Source: a virus. Taken from it: a stretch of DNA of 27,088 nucleotides. A program made the translations under genes and the position numbers. The notes beneath the pieces are model-generated. The model had not been told where the DNA came from and searched no databases. It worked only from the letters and a program-made list of their open reading frames with translations. The DNA is taken from positions 1 to 27,088 of IMG/VR virus record IMGVR_UViG_3300042197_001694, one strand, 5' to 3'. Below are positions 16,796 to 23,085 of the stretch, in pieces (the stretch's first letter is position 1; each line of letters starts with the position of its first letter).

Positions 16796-18706
16796 TTATT
16801 TTTTTACAAGTATTTTATCATCAAATCTACCTGCATATGGATGGACTGTTCCACTTTGATGTCTTTCTGAGCTATTTAATATTAATCTAGCTTCTGAAAT
16901 AGGTGCGTTTTTAGCCTTCCAAAATAATTGTTTTGGATATTCTTTTCCAGATTTACTAAATCTATGTAACCATCTTGGTCCACCTTCAAATGGTTCTATA
17001 GGTCTACCACTTCCAGAAGTTTCTATTATATTACCTAATTTATGAATAGGTCTAATAATTTCCCATTCAGTAAATGTATTGTCTATATGTTGATATACAA
17101 TTTTTACAGTTTCTAATTGATCGGTTGGAATTGCTTCAAATAAGTCTACTGGCAACCCACCTCCAGATTCGGTAACAATTACTAATTTTTTATCGCTATC
17201 TGATATAGGTTTCCAAACATCTCCAACATTTCCATTTGGAAATAGAAATCCATATTTTGGTGAAGCATCTGTGGGGGCATCTATAATATCTTCCTCAATA
17301 ATATCATTATGAGGTTCATGTTCCCCTGGATCTGTTATTTTTCCTTGATCTAAAAATATTTTCTCGGAATTTAATAAAATATGTTCACTTGCATTTAAAT
17401 CTATTTTAGATGCATTTATGAACACCCCACCATCATCAGATTCTATTACAATATTATTTTTAACTTTAACATGTAATATACCATCTTTAATATAAAAAGA
17501 TGCACCATCTCCAATTACAGTTTTGAGTTTTCCATTAATTTTTAAATTAGAATTACCACCAACATTAGAATTTAAACTCCCACCAATTTGTTGATTCATA
17601 TTGGATGTTGAGTTTAATACTATGGATTCTCCAGATCTAATAAAAAAATCAGATTCAGCATCAAATGTTATATCCCCCAAAGATGCATTATAATAATTTT
17701 TTTCAATAAAATTATACTCTGAATTTTTTGTTTTATTAACCAAAGTACCATCTGGATGTATTTCTCTAAAACTTCCAGATCTGTGATACCAGTGTAATCT
17801 TTCTGCACCTGGAGTATCATCAACTTCTATAACATGCCCTGATTCAGATTCATATACATGATTAAATGGGTAAGTCGCATCATATGGACTCTCTGGTTCC
17901 GAAAATCCTTTTGATTGAATTTCAGAATCACCTAATCCAGTTTTTTGATAACCAGCTTGCTGACCCGAAGAAAGATCTGATTTTTTATTCTCTACTATAG
18001 TACTTTCAACATGTTCATTTCTACTTAATCTGGATGTTGATGGTTCCATTAATCTATCTTCTAGGGGATATCTTGATACTGGAATGGTATCTTGTTTTAA
18101 TACTTTTCCTGAAAAAAATTTTCCTTGATTAGAATCAATTATTTTTTGAACATCTTTTGCATCAAATATTCCATCTTTATTTAAATCTAATCTATAGTTA
18201 CTTTTATTATATGTGGAAATTAATTCTCCAAATGCAGTATTTTGACCTGGTAATTTTTCCGTATTACCAAACTTTCCTTTATTTTGATTATCATTAGAAT
18301 TATTAGATTTTTTATCTACTGGAATCATTTCAGGTGGTCTAGGAATTTGTTTTAATTGTAAAATATCATCAGTTGTTGGATCGTTAAATCCCATATTTGG
18401 ATTGGACATTTCTTCATCTATTCCTGGAATATATCCAACCACAATTGGCTTCTGTGCGTCATTTCCGTCTAAGAAAAATCCCCAAACCCAATCACCCTCT
18501 TTCAATCCAACTGGATTTCTTCCATTATCTATTGGCAGACTTGGCATAGCCCATGGAAGATCTTGTGTAGGCAATTCTGTTTTATCGTCTGTGTGCCATC
18601 CAAAGATTCGCACACGAACTCTACCTAAAAATATAGGATCTTTTCGGTCCTCTACTACACCCTTCCACCAAACAAATCCATTTTTTCCAACAAATAATCC
18701 ATCCAT
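16796..18706 (-). CDS. gp5: Baseplate hub / tail spike protein gp5, without a visible lysozyme domain
   Basis: A 636-residue protein. Residues 1-95 form the gp5 OB-fold (GFVWWKGVVEDRKDPIFLGR, VRVRIFGWH, LPWAMPSLP, GDWVWGFFLDG, KPIVVGYIPG). T4 gp5 then has a lysozyme domain; here residues 100-270 are a low-complexity linker and no Glu/Asp/Thr lysozyme site is seen. The linker holds a canonical EF-hand or dockerin-like loop at 174-185 (DLNKDGIFDAKD) followed by a short helix. Residues 280-455 show the beta-helix/VgrG-like needle (GHVIEVDDTPGAERLHWYHR, then short Val/Ile/Asn repeats). Residues 480-636 are an extra C-terminal domain rich in Trp and Pro. It should form the trimeric puncturing device below the tail tube. 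Confidence 0.92.
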   Translation of the reverse strand: MDGLFVGKNGFVWWKGVVEDRKDPIFLGRVRVRIFGWHTDDKTELPTQDLPWAMPSLPIDNGRNPVGLKEGDWVWGFFLDGNDAQKPIVVGYIPGIDEEMSNPNMGFNDPTTDDILQLKQIPRPPEMIPVDKKSNNSNDNQNKGKFGNTEKLPGQNTAFGELISTYNKSNYRLDLNKDGIFDAKDVQKIIDSNQGKFFSGKVLKQDTIPVSRYPLEDRLMEPSTSRLSRNEHVESTIVENKKSDLSSGQQAGYQKTGLGDSEIQSKGFSEPESPYDATYPFNHVYESESGHVIEVDDTPGAERLHWYHRSGSFREIHPDGTLVNKTKNSEYNFIEKNYYNASLGDITFDAESDFFIRSGESIVLNSTSNMNQQIGGSLNSNVGGNSNLKINGKLKTVIGDGASFYIKDGILHVKVKNNIVIESDDGGVFINASKIDLNASEHILLNSEKIFLDQGKITDPGEHEPHNDIIEEDIIDAPTDASPKYGFLFPNGNVGDVWKPISDSDKKLVIVTESGGGLPVDLFEAIPTDQLETVKIVYQHIDNTFTEWEIIRPIHKLGNIIETSGSGRPIEPFEGGPRWLHRFSKSGKEYPKQLFWKAKNAPISEARLILNSSERHQSGTVHPYAGRFDDKILVKK

Positions 18707-18715
18707 ATAATCAAT

Positions 18716-18723
18716 TATTTATG
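18716..18723 (-). promoter_or_regulatory. Late-promoter-like octamer CATAAATA before gp5
   Basis: One mismatch from TATAAATA, in the 24-nt gap before gp5, with only 9 nt between the octamer and the ATG. With T4-like geometry the transcript would begin about 3-4 nt before the start codon, so it would be nearly leaderless. This is also the border between the small-gene block and the structural block. Confidence 0.4.
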
Positions 18724-18730
18724 GAAATTT

Positions 18731-19105
18731 TTAAAGGTCTTCCAATTTTGTGTGCGTGTCACATGCTGTGTATAACCAAGAACTTCCTCGTATTTTTCCC
18801 CTCTTACCACAAATCTCACAAGTCTTAGATGATTTTTTATGTGCTTTAGAAATTATATCTTCAATGACATCATCCTCAGATGACATGTATATTCTGAGTG
18901 TTCCATATTTTTCTTTTATTTGAGTCACTACAATTTCTTTAGACTCTATATGTTTAGCATTATATAATTCTCTAACATGTTCTTGTATTTTAGATAGAGC
19001 TTCATATATAATTTTAAACCAACCAGAATTACATTCTAAAAATATAGATCCGTTGAAGATATCGGAAAAATCAGTTTCTATTTTTATAATATCATCTTCT
19101 TTCAT
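18731..19105 (-). CDS. Small zinc-ribbon hypothetical protein (conserved phage family)
   Basis: A 124-residue protein. The N-terminal two-thirds have the pattern CNSGWFKIIYEALSKIQEHV, then a VTQIKEKYGTLRIYMS segment. The C-terminus has a likely zinc site: Cys96-x2-Cys99 (TCEICGKRGKIR) and Cys115-x2-His118 (ACDTH). I recognise this arrangement (ECxxGW, QIKEKFGxLRxY, CExCGxxG, W, CxxH) from widespread uncharacterised phage and bacterial proteins, but know no function. It lies just upstream of gp5 and is the last gene of the small-gene block. The ATG at 19105 lacks a clear SD. Confidence 0.7.
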   Translation of the reverse strand: MKEDDIIKIETDFSDIFNGSIFLECNSGWFKIIYEALSKIQEHVRELYNAKHIESKEIVVTQIKEKYGTLRIYMSSEDDVIEDIISKAHKKSSKTCEICGKRGKIRGSSWLYTACDTHTKLEDL

Positions 19106-19113
19106 ATATTAAT

Positions 19114-19212
19114 TTATTTAACAATAATTTCTTCCAACTCAAACCCTGCATTTTCAATAATTTTTTAAAAGTTGGACTACTTATTGGAGAGTCAGATAAT
19201 ATAACAACTCAT
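19114..19212 (-). pseudogene. Possible decayed small gene with two frameshifts
   Basis: The 114-nt gap between two genes holds no intact reading frame but has protein-like pieces on the minus strand in successive frames. After an ATG at 19212, one frame reads VVILSDSPISSPTFKK. At an A6 run (19162-19167) a shift of one base continues into KIIENAGFELEEIIVK and a TAA at 19114-19116. Adding one base in the A-run and one or two after the ATG would give a protein of about 33 residues. This could be a relic, a sequencing indel or chance. Confidence 0.28.
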
Positions 19213-19219
19213 TCCTATA

Positions 19220-19534
19220 TTAAAAACAATCTTTTAAATTATTTAATTTAATGAATTTATTTTCCTGTTTATCAATTTCGATATAAACTTGATTATAAAA
19301 GTCTCTAATATCTTTTGCTCTTTGAGCACTTCTTAATAGTACATCTTCTTTCTTATTTCTAAATGCCCTAAGAATATCATCTTCATCAACAATAAATCCA
19401 ATTTTAAGTTTGACTATATCTAGCAATCTTCTATCTCCTGTACTAATCATTTTATGAATATTAGCATCAGTTGGAAACAATCGCTTTGCTTGTTTTATAA
19501 TATTATTATCATATTTAATAGTTACTTTATTCAT
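19220..19534 (-). CDS. Hypothetical protein, 104 aa
   Basis: The ATG at 19534 follows an AAGGA SD at good spacing, and the gene starts 15 nt after the stop of the upstream MGCDIH-family gene, so the two are probably co-transcribed. The protein is mostly helical and highly charged, with ILRAFRNKKEDVLLRSAQRA in the middle and a Lys/Asn-rich end. There is no recognisable motif, membrane segment or metal site. Function unknown. Confidence 0.65.
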   Translation of the reverse strand: MNKVTIKYDNNIIKQAKRLFPTDANIHKMISTGDRRLLDIVKLKIGFIVDEDDILRAFRNKKEDVLLRSAQRAKDIRDFYNQVYIEIDKQENKFIKLNNLKDCF

Positions 19535-19549
19535 TCATTTTCCTTATTA

Positions 19550-20200
19550 TTAAGAATCAAACCAAAAAACTACTCTAGCAACATTATCATCATCTACTGA
19601 ACATTTTTCTAAACTATTCATCATGTTAATTGTTGAGTATAATACTTCATCTTCATAGTTATGAAAACAAAATGATAATAATGATATTGGATCTTTACCC
19701 TGAACAAATGCTAGAAGATCTCGTTTCTTTAAAGAATTTGTTGGAAAATTACTATAGTATTCTATATTTTGTATAAGATATTCTTTTCTAATATGTGCCA
19801 ACTCATCAATATTTAACCAAGATGCTGTATGATAATCTGGATTTGCGATTTTTGTTTTCTCGAAGTTTCCATAAGATGTAATACCTTTAGACACCAATTC
19901 TTCAGCTTGAGATCTTACAATAACATTAGTATTACGTTCACCATATAAATTTAAATCCTTATCATCTATAACAGTTGCATAGTATTGGGATGATGTGGAG
20001 TATGACATGTTAGGTGATGTGGGAACCCCCTTAACTGGATATATAGATTTTGAACAACCTCGAACACCTGCCATTAATGAAAACAGATTATAATTTCTAC
20101 CGAAATGTATTTTAGATATACTATTAACCCAACAATGCTTTGATTGTTTTGATTCTTTTTTTGAGTATAACTCTAGGTATGTGTGTATGTCGCAGCCCAT
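19550..20200 (-). CDS. MGCDIH-family conserved phage protein
   Basis: A 216-residue protein with the conserved start MGCDIHTYLEL, then a Trp, FGRNYNLFSLMAGVRG, a PVKGVP turn, and HTASWLNIDEL. This set (MGCDIHxxxE, RNYxLFxxLAGVR, GxP, HSxSWLxxxEL) marks a family common in phages and some bacteria whose function I do not know. Early Cys, Asp and His could bind metal. The ATG is fixed by the family start. A strong promoter (TTGACT, 17 bp, TATAAT) has its -10 box only 6 nt before this ATG, so the mRNA should be leaderless; no SD is present. Confidence 0.85.
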   Translation of the reverse strand: MGCDIHTYLELYSKKESKQSKHCWVNSISKIHFGRNYNLFSLMAGVRGCSKSIYPVKGVPTSPNMSYSTSSQYYATVIDDKDLNLYGERNTNVIVRSQAEELVSKGITSYGNFEKTKIANPDYHTASWLNIDELAHIRKEYLIQNIEYYSNFPTNSLKKRDLLAFVQGKDPISLLSFCFHNYEDEVLYSTINMMNSLEKCSVDDDNVARVVFWFDS

Positions 20201-20206
20201 AATACA

Positions 20207-20235
20207 ATTATATCATTTAATAAAATCAAAGTCAA
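20207..20235 (-). promoter_or_regulatory. Sigma70-like promoter giving a leaderless MGCDIH transcript
   Basis: On the minus strand, TTGACT (20230-20235), a 17-bp spacer and TATAAT (20207-20212), then 6 nt and the ATG at 20200. The -10 box is perfect and the -35 matches five of six bases. The usual start point, 6-7 nt after the -10, falls at the A of the ATG. The promoter overlaps the 3' end of the preceding gene. Confidence 0.72.
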
Positions 20236-20434
20236 TACGCAAACTTATTATTTTTTTACGTTTTTCGTTATCTAACTTATTAAGATTATTATCTATTTTT
20301 GATAATACTATATTAAAAAATTCAGACAAATCTCTAGGTAAAATTAGTAGTGCCAATTTTAATCTTATAGAACCAAGTTTAGTTTCTATACTATTAAAAA
20401 AATATTGAGATATTAATTTAAATGTATTGTTCAT
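20213..20434 (-). CDS. Hypothetical protein, 73 aa
   Basis: A 73-residue mostly helical protein with hydrophobic positions spread along amphipathic helices (FKLISQYFFNSIETKLGSIR). The C-terminus is basic. No known motif. The opposite strand is also open here, but this strand agrees with every neighbour. It begins 10 nt after a small zinc-ribbon reading frame, and its last codons hold the promoter of the next gene. Function unknown. Confidence 0.5.
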   Translation of the reverse strand: MNNTFKLISQYFFNSIETKLGSIRLKLALLILPRDLSEFFNIVLSKIDNNLNKLDNEKRKKIISLRIDFDFIK

Positions 20435-20444
20435 AATATTTACT

Positions 20445-20582
20445 TTATGATTTCTTTTCTTTCTTTTTTGCCCGATATTCTCGTTGTTTATGATTTCTAT
20501 CTTCTCTGTTTTTTACCTGCCATTCTGAAATATTGTCCTTCACACATTGTATACAACTATTTACTGCACGAGGATGCATCAT
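20445..20582 (-). CDS. Small zinc-ribbon protein fragment, EndoVII/HNH-precursor-like
   Basis: From the first ATG this frame gives 45 residues, but the open frame begins earlier (20618) and its first 12 codons encode YCQYCQKKFDVE. Together they form a zinc ribbon, Cys-x2-Cys, 16 residues, then Cys-x2-Cys (SCIQC), followed by a basic helix (NREDRNHKQREYRAKK). This resembles the N-terminal ribbon of phage recombination endonuclease VII/HNH-like proteins. The first Cys pair lies upstream of any ATG, and the frame is separated from the preceding 59-aa gene only by one in-frame TAA. It may be a truncated gene, a broken fusion, or use an unusual start. Confidence 0.42.
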   Translation of the reverse strand: MMHPRAVNSCIQCVKDNISEWQVKNREDRNHKQREYRAKKKEKKS

Positions 20583-20618
20583 CTCAACATCAAATTTTTT
20601 CTGACAATACTGGCAATA

Positions 20619-20798
20619 TTATTTTTTAAATTTAATATTAGTAACAGTCTTATCCAACAATGCCACATCCAAATTAAATATTAATTTCTTTAAATCTTCT
20701 TCATACATAACAAGTTTAAATGTTATATTATCCATTTTAATAATAAGATCAAAAAAATTATTATCGGTTGGAATTACTTCTATTTCTTTTATATTCAT
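20619..20798 (-). CDS. Hypothetical protein, 59 aa
   Basis: The ATG lies 1 nt after the stop of the preceding gene. The protein begins MNIKEIEVIPTDNNFFDLII and continues with short hydrophobic strands and a Lys-rich end. Composition and packing look like a true gene, below the usual length cut-off. Its TAA (20619-20621) is followed in the same frame by a zinc-ribbon sequence, so the two could once have been one protein of about 117 residues. Function unknown. Confidence 0.55.
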   Translation of the reverse strand: MNIKEIEVIPTDNNFFDLIIKMDNITFKLVMYEEDLKKLIFNLDVALLDKTVTNIKFKK

Positions 20799-20799
20799 A

Positions 20800-21015
20800 T
20801 TATTTTTTTGGGGAAGGAATACACAATGAACAAACAGACTCTAACTTATCTTGAATTATTTTATTCAATTCTTGTTCAGTATAAAATACTTTATCACACC
20901 GTCTACCAATAGAAAGTGACTCACGAATAAATTGCAACTCATGTAGTTCTTTACATAACTTAATTATTTTTTTTGTATTTTTTAATTTACTCATACTAAT
21001 TTTATTTTTAACCAT
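20800..21015 (-). CDS. Hypothetical basic protein, 71 aa
   Basis: Starts MVKNKISMSKLKNTKK; an alternative ATG at residue 8 (20994) would overlap a possible 21-aa reading frame by the ATGA pattern. Neither has a clear SD. The protein is basic and helical, with a Cys in KLCKELHEL, one in GRRCDK and a CSLC pair near the end that might bind metal. No family recognised. It ends 1 nt before the next ATG, so translation is probably serial. Confidence 0.55.
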   Translation of the reverse strand: MVKNKISMSKLKNTKKIIKLCKELHELQFIRESLSIGRRCDKVFYTEQELNKIIQDKLESVCSLCIPSPKK

Positions 21016-21056
21016 CCAATATTTAAAATTATAATCGTTACTACTAGCATAATCAT
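20991..21056 (-). CDS. Possible 21-residue membrane micropeptide
   Basis: In the 58-nt gap between two genes a short minus-strand frame encodes MIMLVVTIIILNIGWLKIKL plus Val. It is long enough for a single transmembrane helix and has a basic tail. Its TGA overlaps an in-frame ATG of the next gene in an ATGA pattern. There is no clear SD, and AT-rich DNA often encodes Ile/Leu runs, so it may be chance. Confidence 0.25.
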   Translation of the reverse strand: MIMLVVTIIILNIGWLKIKLV

Positions 21057-21073
21057 TATGACAACATCGATAC

Positions 21074-21472
21074 CTATTTCAGATCTTTTTTTTTAATAGA
21101 ACGAATTTCATCTCTCTTCCGCTTTGCTTCTGGATCAAACGGAATTTTCATATCATCTAATTGTTTGTGTAAAACTCTAAATTTAGAAATATCAATTTCT
21201 CTTTCCAATTCCACAGACATTAATTCTTTCTTCAATTCATACATTTCCATAACATGTTTAAAAACTTGTGAATGCACATACCAATCACAATCTAATCCAG
21301 CAGATTTAATTTGAGATATAACTTTATGCCCAACTCTAATTGATCTTTTCTTATCGCTAATTTTTTTCATCAACTTCTTTCGATGTTTTTTATTATCATC
21401 TAATTTGTTTCTTAGAAATGATATTTGTTGCCGTATTTTTTCTGCCAAGTTCTCTTTAATTAATTTTATCAT
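21074..21472 (-). CDS. Coiled-coil hypothetical protein, 132 aa
   Basis: A 132-residue, strongly basic, helical protein. Residues 10-50 (LAEKIRQQISFLRNKLDDNK and a following KKHRKKLMKK run) and 75-115 look like two coiled-coil segments. They flank a short DCDWYVHSQVFKH linker. The end is Lys-rich (RSIKKKDLK). No enzyme motif is seen. Nucleic acid binding is possible from the charge, but that is a guess. It starts 12 nt after the upstream stop. Confidence 0.6.
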   Translation of the reverse strand: MIKLIKENLAEKIRQQISFLRNKLDDNKKHRKKLMKKISDKKRSIRVGHKVISQIKSAGLDCDWYVHSQVFKHVMEMYELKKELMSVELEREIDISKFRVLHKQLDDMKIPFDPEAKRKRDEIRSIKKKDLK

Positions 21473-21484
21473 ACTTATAATATG

Positions 21485-21805
21485 TTATACCTTTTTTATA
21501 TGCCCACATTCAGTTGCAAGAGGAAATTTAGATTTACACTCTGTACATATCTGTACTGAGTGTTGTTGAGTTGATTTGTGATATGAAAAATATTGTTGAT
21601 ATTGATTATATCTATTAATGTTATTAGTTGCGTGAGAATCAATATCACTATCAACACTACTCTTTAGATATTTTAGAATTGCCTTTGATAAATTCAATTC
21701 ACTGAATTCTGTCTCACTCAATTTATTAACGCTTTGAGTTGAATCTAATATATTAAGTTTTGATGATAACCATTCACTTAATAATTTTAATTCTTTGACA
21801 TTCAT
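21485..21805 (-). CDS. Hypothetical protein with a C-terminal zinc motif, 106 aa
   Basis: I use the ATG at 21805 (MNVKELKLLSEWL); a TTG two codons earlier is also possible. The first 55 residues are helical. The end has a likely metal site: Cys87-x2-Cys90 (ICTECKSKF), then Cys100-x-His102 (ECGHIKK). This Cys2-CysHis cluster resembles tiny zinc ribbons common in T4-like phage accessory genes. Function unknown. Confidence 0.58.
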   Translation of the reverse strand: MNVKELKLLSEWLSSKLNILDSTQSVNKLSETEFSELNLSKAILKYLKSSVDSDIDSHATNNINRYNQYQQYFSYHKSTQQHSVQICTECKSKFPLATECGHIKKV

Positions 21806-21829
21806 AATCAATCAAAATTCTTATTTACA

Positions 21830-22057
21830 TTATTGATGGTTTCGCTGCGAAACCATCATGATACAGTATTTGAATAATTCTATTTGAGCATGGATATGTT
21901 TTCTTAACATTCCAACATTCATTTCACATATACACATACTATCAATATTAATTGGAATATCATCATAACTATGATATGTAGATAAATTGCTTAATGCAAC
22001 TTCTAATTTATCTATACTGTTTTTATATTGTTTAAGTAAGTCATCTTTTGTTTTCAT
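21830..22057 (-). CDS. Hypothetical protein, 75 aa
   Basis: Its ATG overlaps the TGA of the upstream gene by four bases (ATGA), a sign of translational coupling. The protein is helical (MKTKDDLLKQYKNSIDKLEV) with a Cys-rich middle (DSMCICEMNVGMLRKH) and a Met/Gln end. There are too few paired Cys for a confident metal site. Family unknown. Confidence 0.55.
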   Translation of the reverse strand: MKTKDDLLKQYKNSIDKLEVALSNLSTYHSYDDIPINIDSMCICEMNVGMLRKHIHAQIELFKYCIMMVSQRNHQ

Positions 22058-22242
22058 TGAAAGAATTCCCCATTATGAATCCAAAACTTTATTTCTAAAA
22101 ATAAAAATGAAAATTTAAACCCACTAAAGTCATCTTCTGGATAATAAGATGATAACCCAAACTTGGGAATTATGTTCCATGTAAATGGATTAAATCTAAT
22201 GACCAAAATACCGCCACTATGTTTTAACCATTTATACATCAT
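22054..22242 (-). CDS. Small conserved-looking phage hypothetical protein, 62 aa
   Basis: A 62-residue protein rich in aromatic residues (FNPFTWNIIPKFG, GFKFSFLFLEIKFWIHNGEF). The pattern NP, W, P, then an FLFLEI strand and a closing NGE resembles small uncharacterised proteins common in myovirus genomes. The hydrophobic beta strands do not look like a clean transmembrane helix. It starts 2 nt after the upstream stop and overlaps the next gene by 4 bases. Confidence 0.58.
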   Translation of the reverse strand: MMYKWLKHSGGILVIRFNPFTWNIIPKFGLSSYYPEDDFSGFKFSFLFLEIKFWIHNGEFFQ

Positions 22243-22244
22243 AC

Positions 22245-22508
22245 TTAAAACTTATAATCACTTAAATTTTCATTAACTAACTCAAATACTCGTTCCCATT
22301 CAGCATTAGTTAGTTGCAGCGAAATTACAGGTGCTAGTGTATTCATAGCAACACAAAATGTTCTAGCAGATAGTTCCTTTTGCACTTTACTTAGTGCTTT
22401 ATTTTGTGTAGTCTTCTTAAACTCTTTCATAATAAAGTTAGATATCATCATCAATCTATCTTTAGGTTCACTTTTTGTATTCTTAGTTTTAGGGGTTTTT
22501 TTCTTCAT
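22245..22508 (-). CDS. Hypothetical helical protein, 87 aa
   Basis: The ATG directly follows the TAA of the Cys-rich small gene (TAAATG), so translation is probably coupled. The N-terminus is strongly basic (MKKKTPKTKNTKSEPKDR). The rest forms amphipathic helices (MISNFIMKEFKKTTQNKALS) and ends in an acidic helix. A DNA- or RNA-binding tail is possible. No family recognised. Confidence 0.6.
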   Translation of the reverse strand: MKKKTPKTKNTKSEPKDRLMMISNFIMKEFKKTTQNKALSKVQKELSARTFCVAMNTLAPVISLQLTNAEWERVFELVNENLSDYKF

Positions 22509-22649
22509 TTAATTATCTTTTGTTGTATAATATTTTACAGTTCCACATCTGGAGCAATGTCGCTTATATGCAGGGCAAGATCTTTCACAATTCTTACTGA
22601 GAGTTCCTAAGCACCAAGCACACTGAAAATTATGTGCCCTGATAATCAT
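22509..22649 (-). CDS. Short Cys-rich zinc-binding protein, 46-57 aa
   Basis: This gene is short but convincing. From the ATG at 22649 it encodes 46 residues with Cys10-x2-Cys13 (CAWC), Cys21-x3-Cys25 and His31-Cys32-x2-Cys35 (HCSRCGTVKYY). This is enough for one or two zinc sites. In-frame ATGs also exist at 22664 (51 aa) and 22682 (57 aa); the last lies 10 nt after the -10 box of the promoter at 22693-22721. The stop touches the next ATG. It is the first gene behind that promoter. Function unknown; regulatory or nucleic-acid-binding roles are typical of such proteins. Confidence 0.6.
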   Translation of the reverse strand: MIIRAHNFQCAWCLGTLSKNCERSCPAYKRHCSRCGTVKYYTTKDN

Positions 22650-22692
22650 GCAAAAAAATCTCATTAAAAATTTAATCAACATATATTTTATA

Positions 22693-22721
22693 ATAATATA
22701 CTATATTATATTATATGTCAA
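22693..22721 (-). promoter_or_regulatory. Strong sigma70-like promoter for the leftward small-gene operon
   Basis: In an 87-nt gene-free gap the minus strand reads TTGACA (22716-22721), a 17-bp spacer made almost wholly of A and T, and TATTAT (22693-22698). The -35 box is perfect and the -10 has five of six consensus bases. It should start transcription near 22686, upstream of the Cys-rich gene and the run of small genes to its left. Confidence 0.75.
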
Positions 22722-22751
22722 TAACTAATTATTTTTAATATTATTAATGAC

Positions 22752-23081
22752 TTAGCTGACTCTACGCATTAACTCTGCATTACTAATAGGCTTCCCCAAC
22801 ACTTCCATCCATTCATATTCAGCTTTTACTTTATTTAAAAATGCCTTGGCATTATTAGAATTTGCTACTCCCACAAAAGGTGCTCTACTTCCCTTTGCCA
22901 ACAATATAAAGTTTTTTGGAATCTTTTTTAACTTTGGTTTATAATCCCCAACTTTACCCGTATATATGAATGGAAACAATTCAACATCTTTTCCAATAGC
23001 TTTTAATACACCCACCACTCTATCGGATAATTGAATTTCAGTAACAACCGATAATTTCTTATCAGTTAGGAGATTTGGCAT
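22752..23081 (-). CDS. Hypothetical protein, 109 aa
   Basis: Last of three adjacent small genes (23688 to 22752) with 4-6-nt gaps. The protein has a beta/alpha pattern (KLSVVTEIQLSDRVVGVLKA, PFIYTGKVGDYKPKL, NFILLAKG) and a helical end (AKAFLNKVKAEYEWMEVLG). No known motif. It is less AT-rich in codon choice than the baseplate genes. It ends just upstream of the 22693-22721 promoter. Function unknown. Confidence 0.65.
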   Translation of the reverse strand: MPNLLTDKKLSVVTEIQLSDRVVGVLKAIGKDVELFPFIYTGKVGDYKPKLKKIPKNFILLAKGSRAPFVGVANSNNAKAFLNKVKAEYEWMEVLGKPISNAELMRRVS

Positions 23082-23085
23082 ATAG

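Noticed and set aside
16796-18706. A lysozyme domain in gp5 as in T4
   Set aside because: The segment between OB-fold and beta-helix is short and low in complexity, with no recognisable lysozyme catalytic Glu/Asp/Thr context.
18402-18710. Plus-strand frame of 102 codons opposite the gp5 N-terminus
   Set aside because: The opposite strand encodes the well-recognised gp5 OB-fold, so this is a shadow frame.
20447-20629. Plus-strand frame of 60 codons
   Set aside because: The minus strand at the same place encodes a clear Cys4 zinc ribbon with a basic helix.
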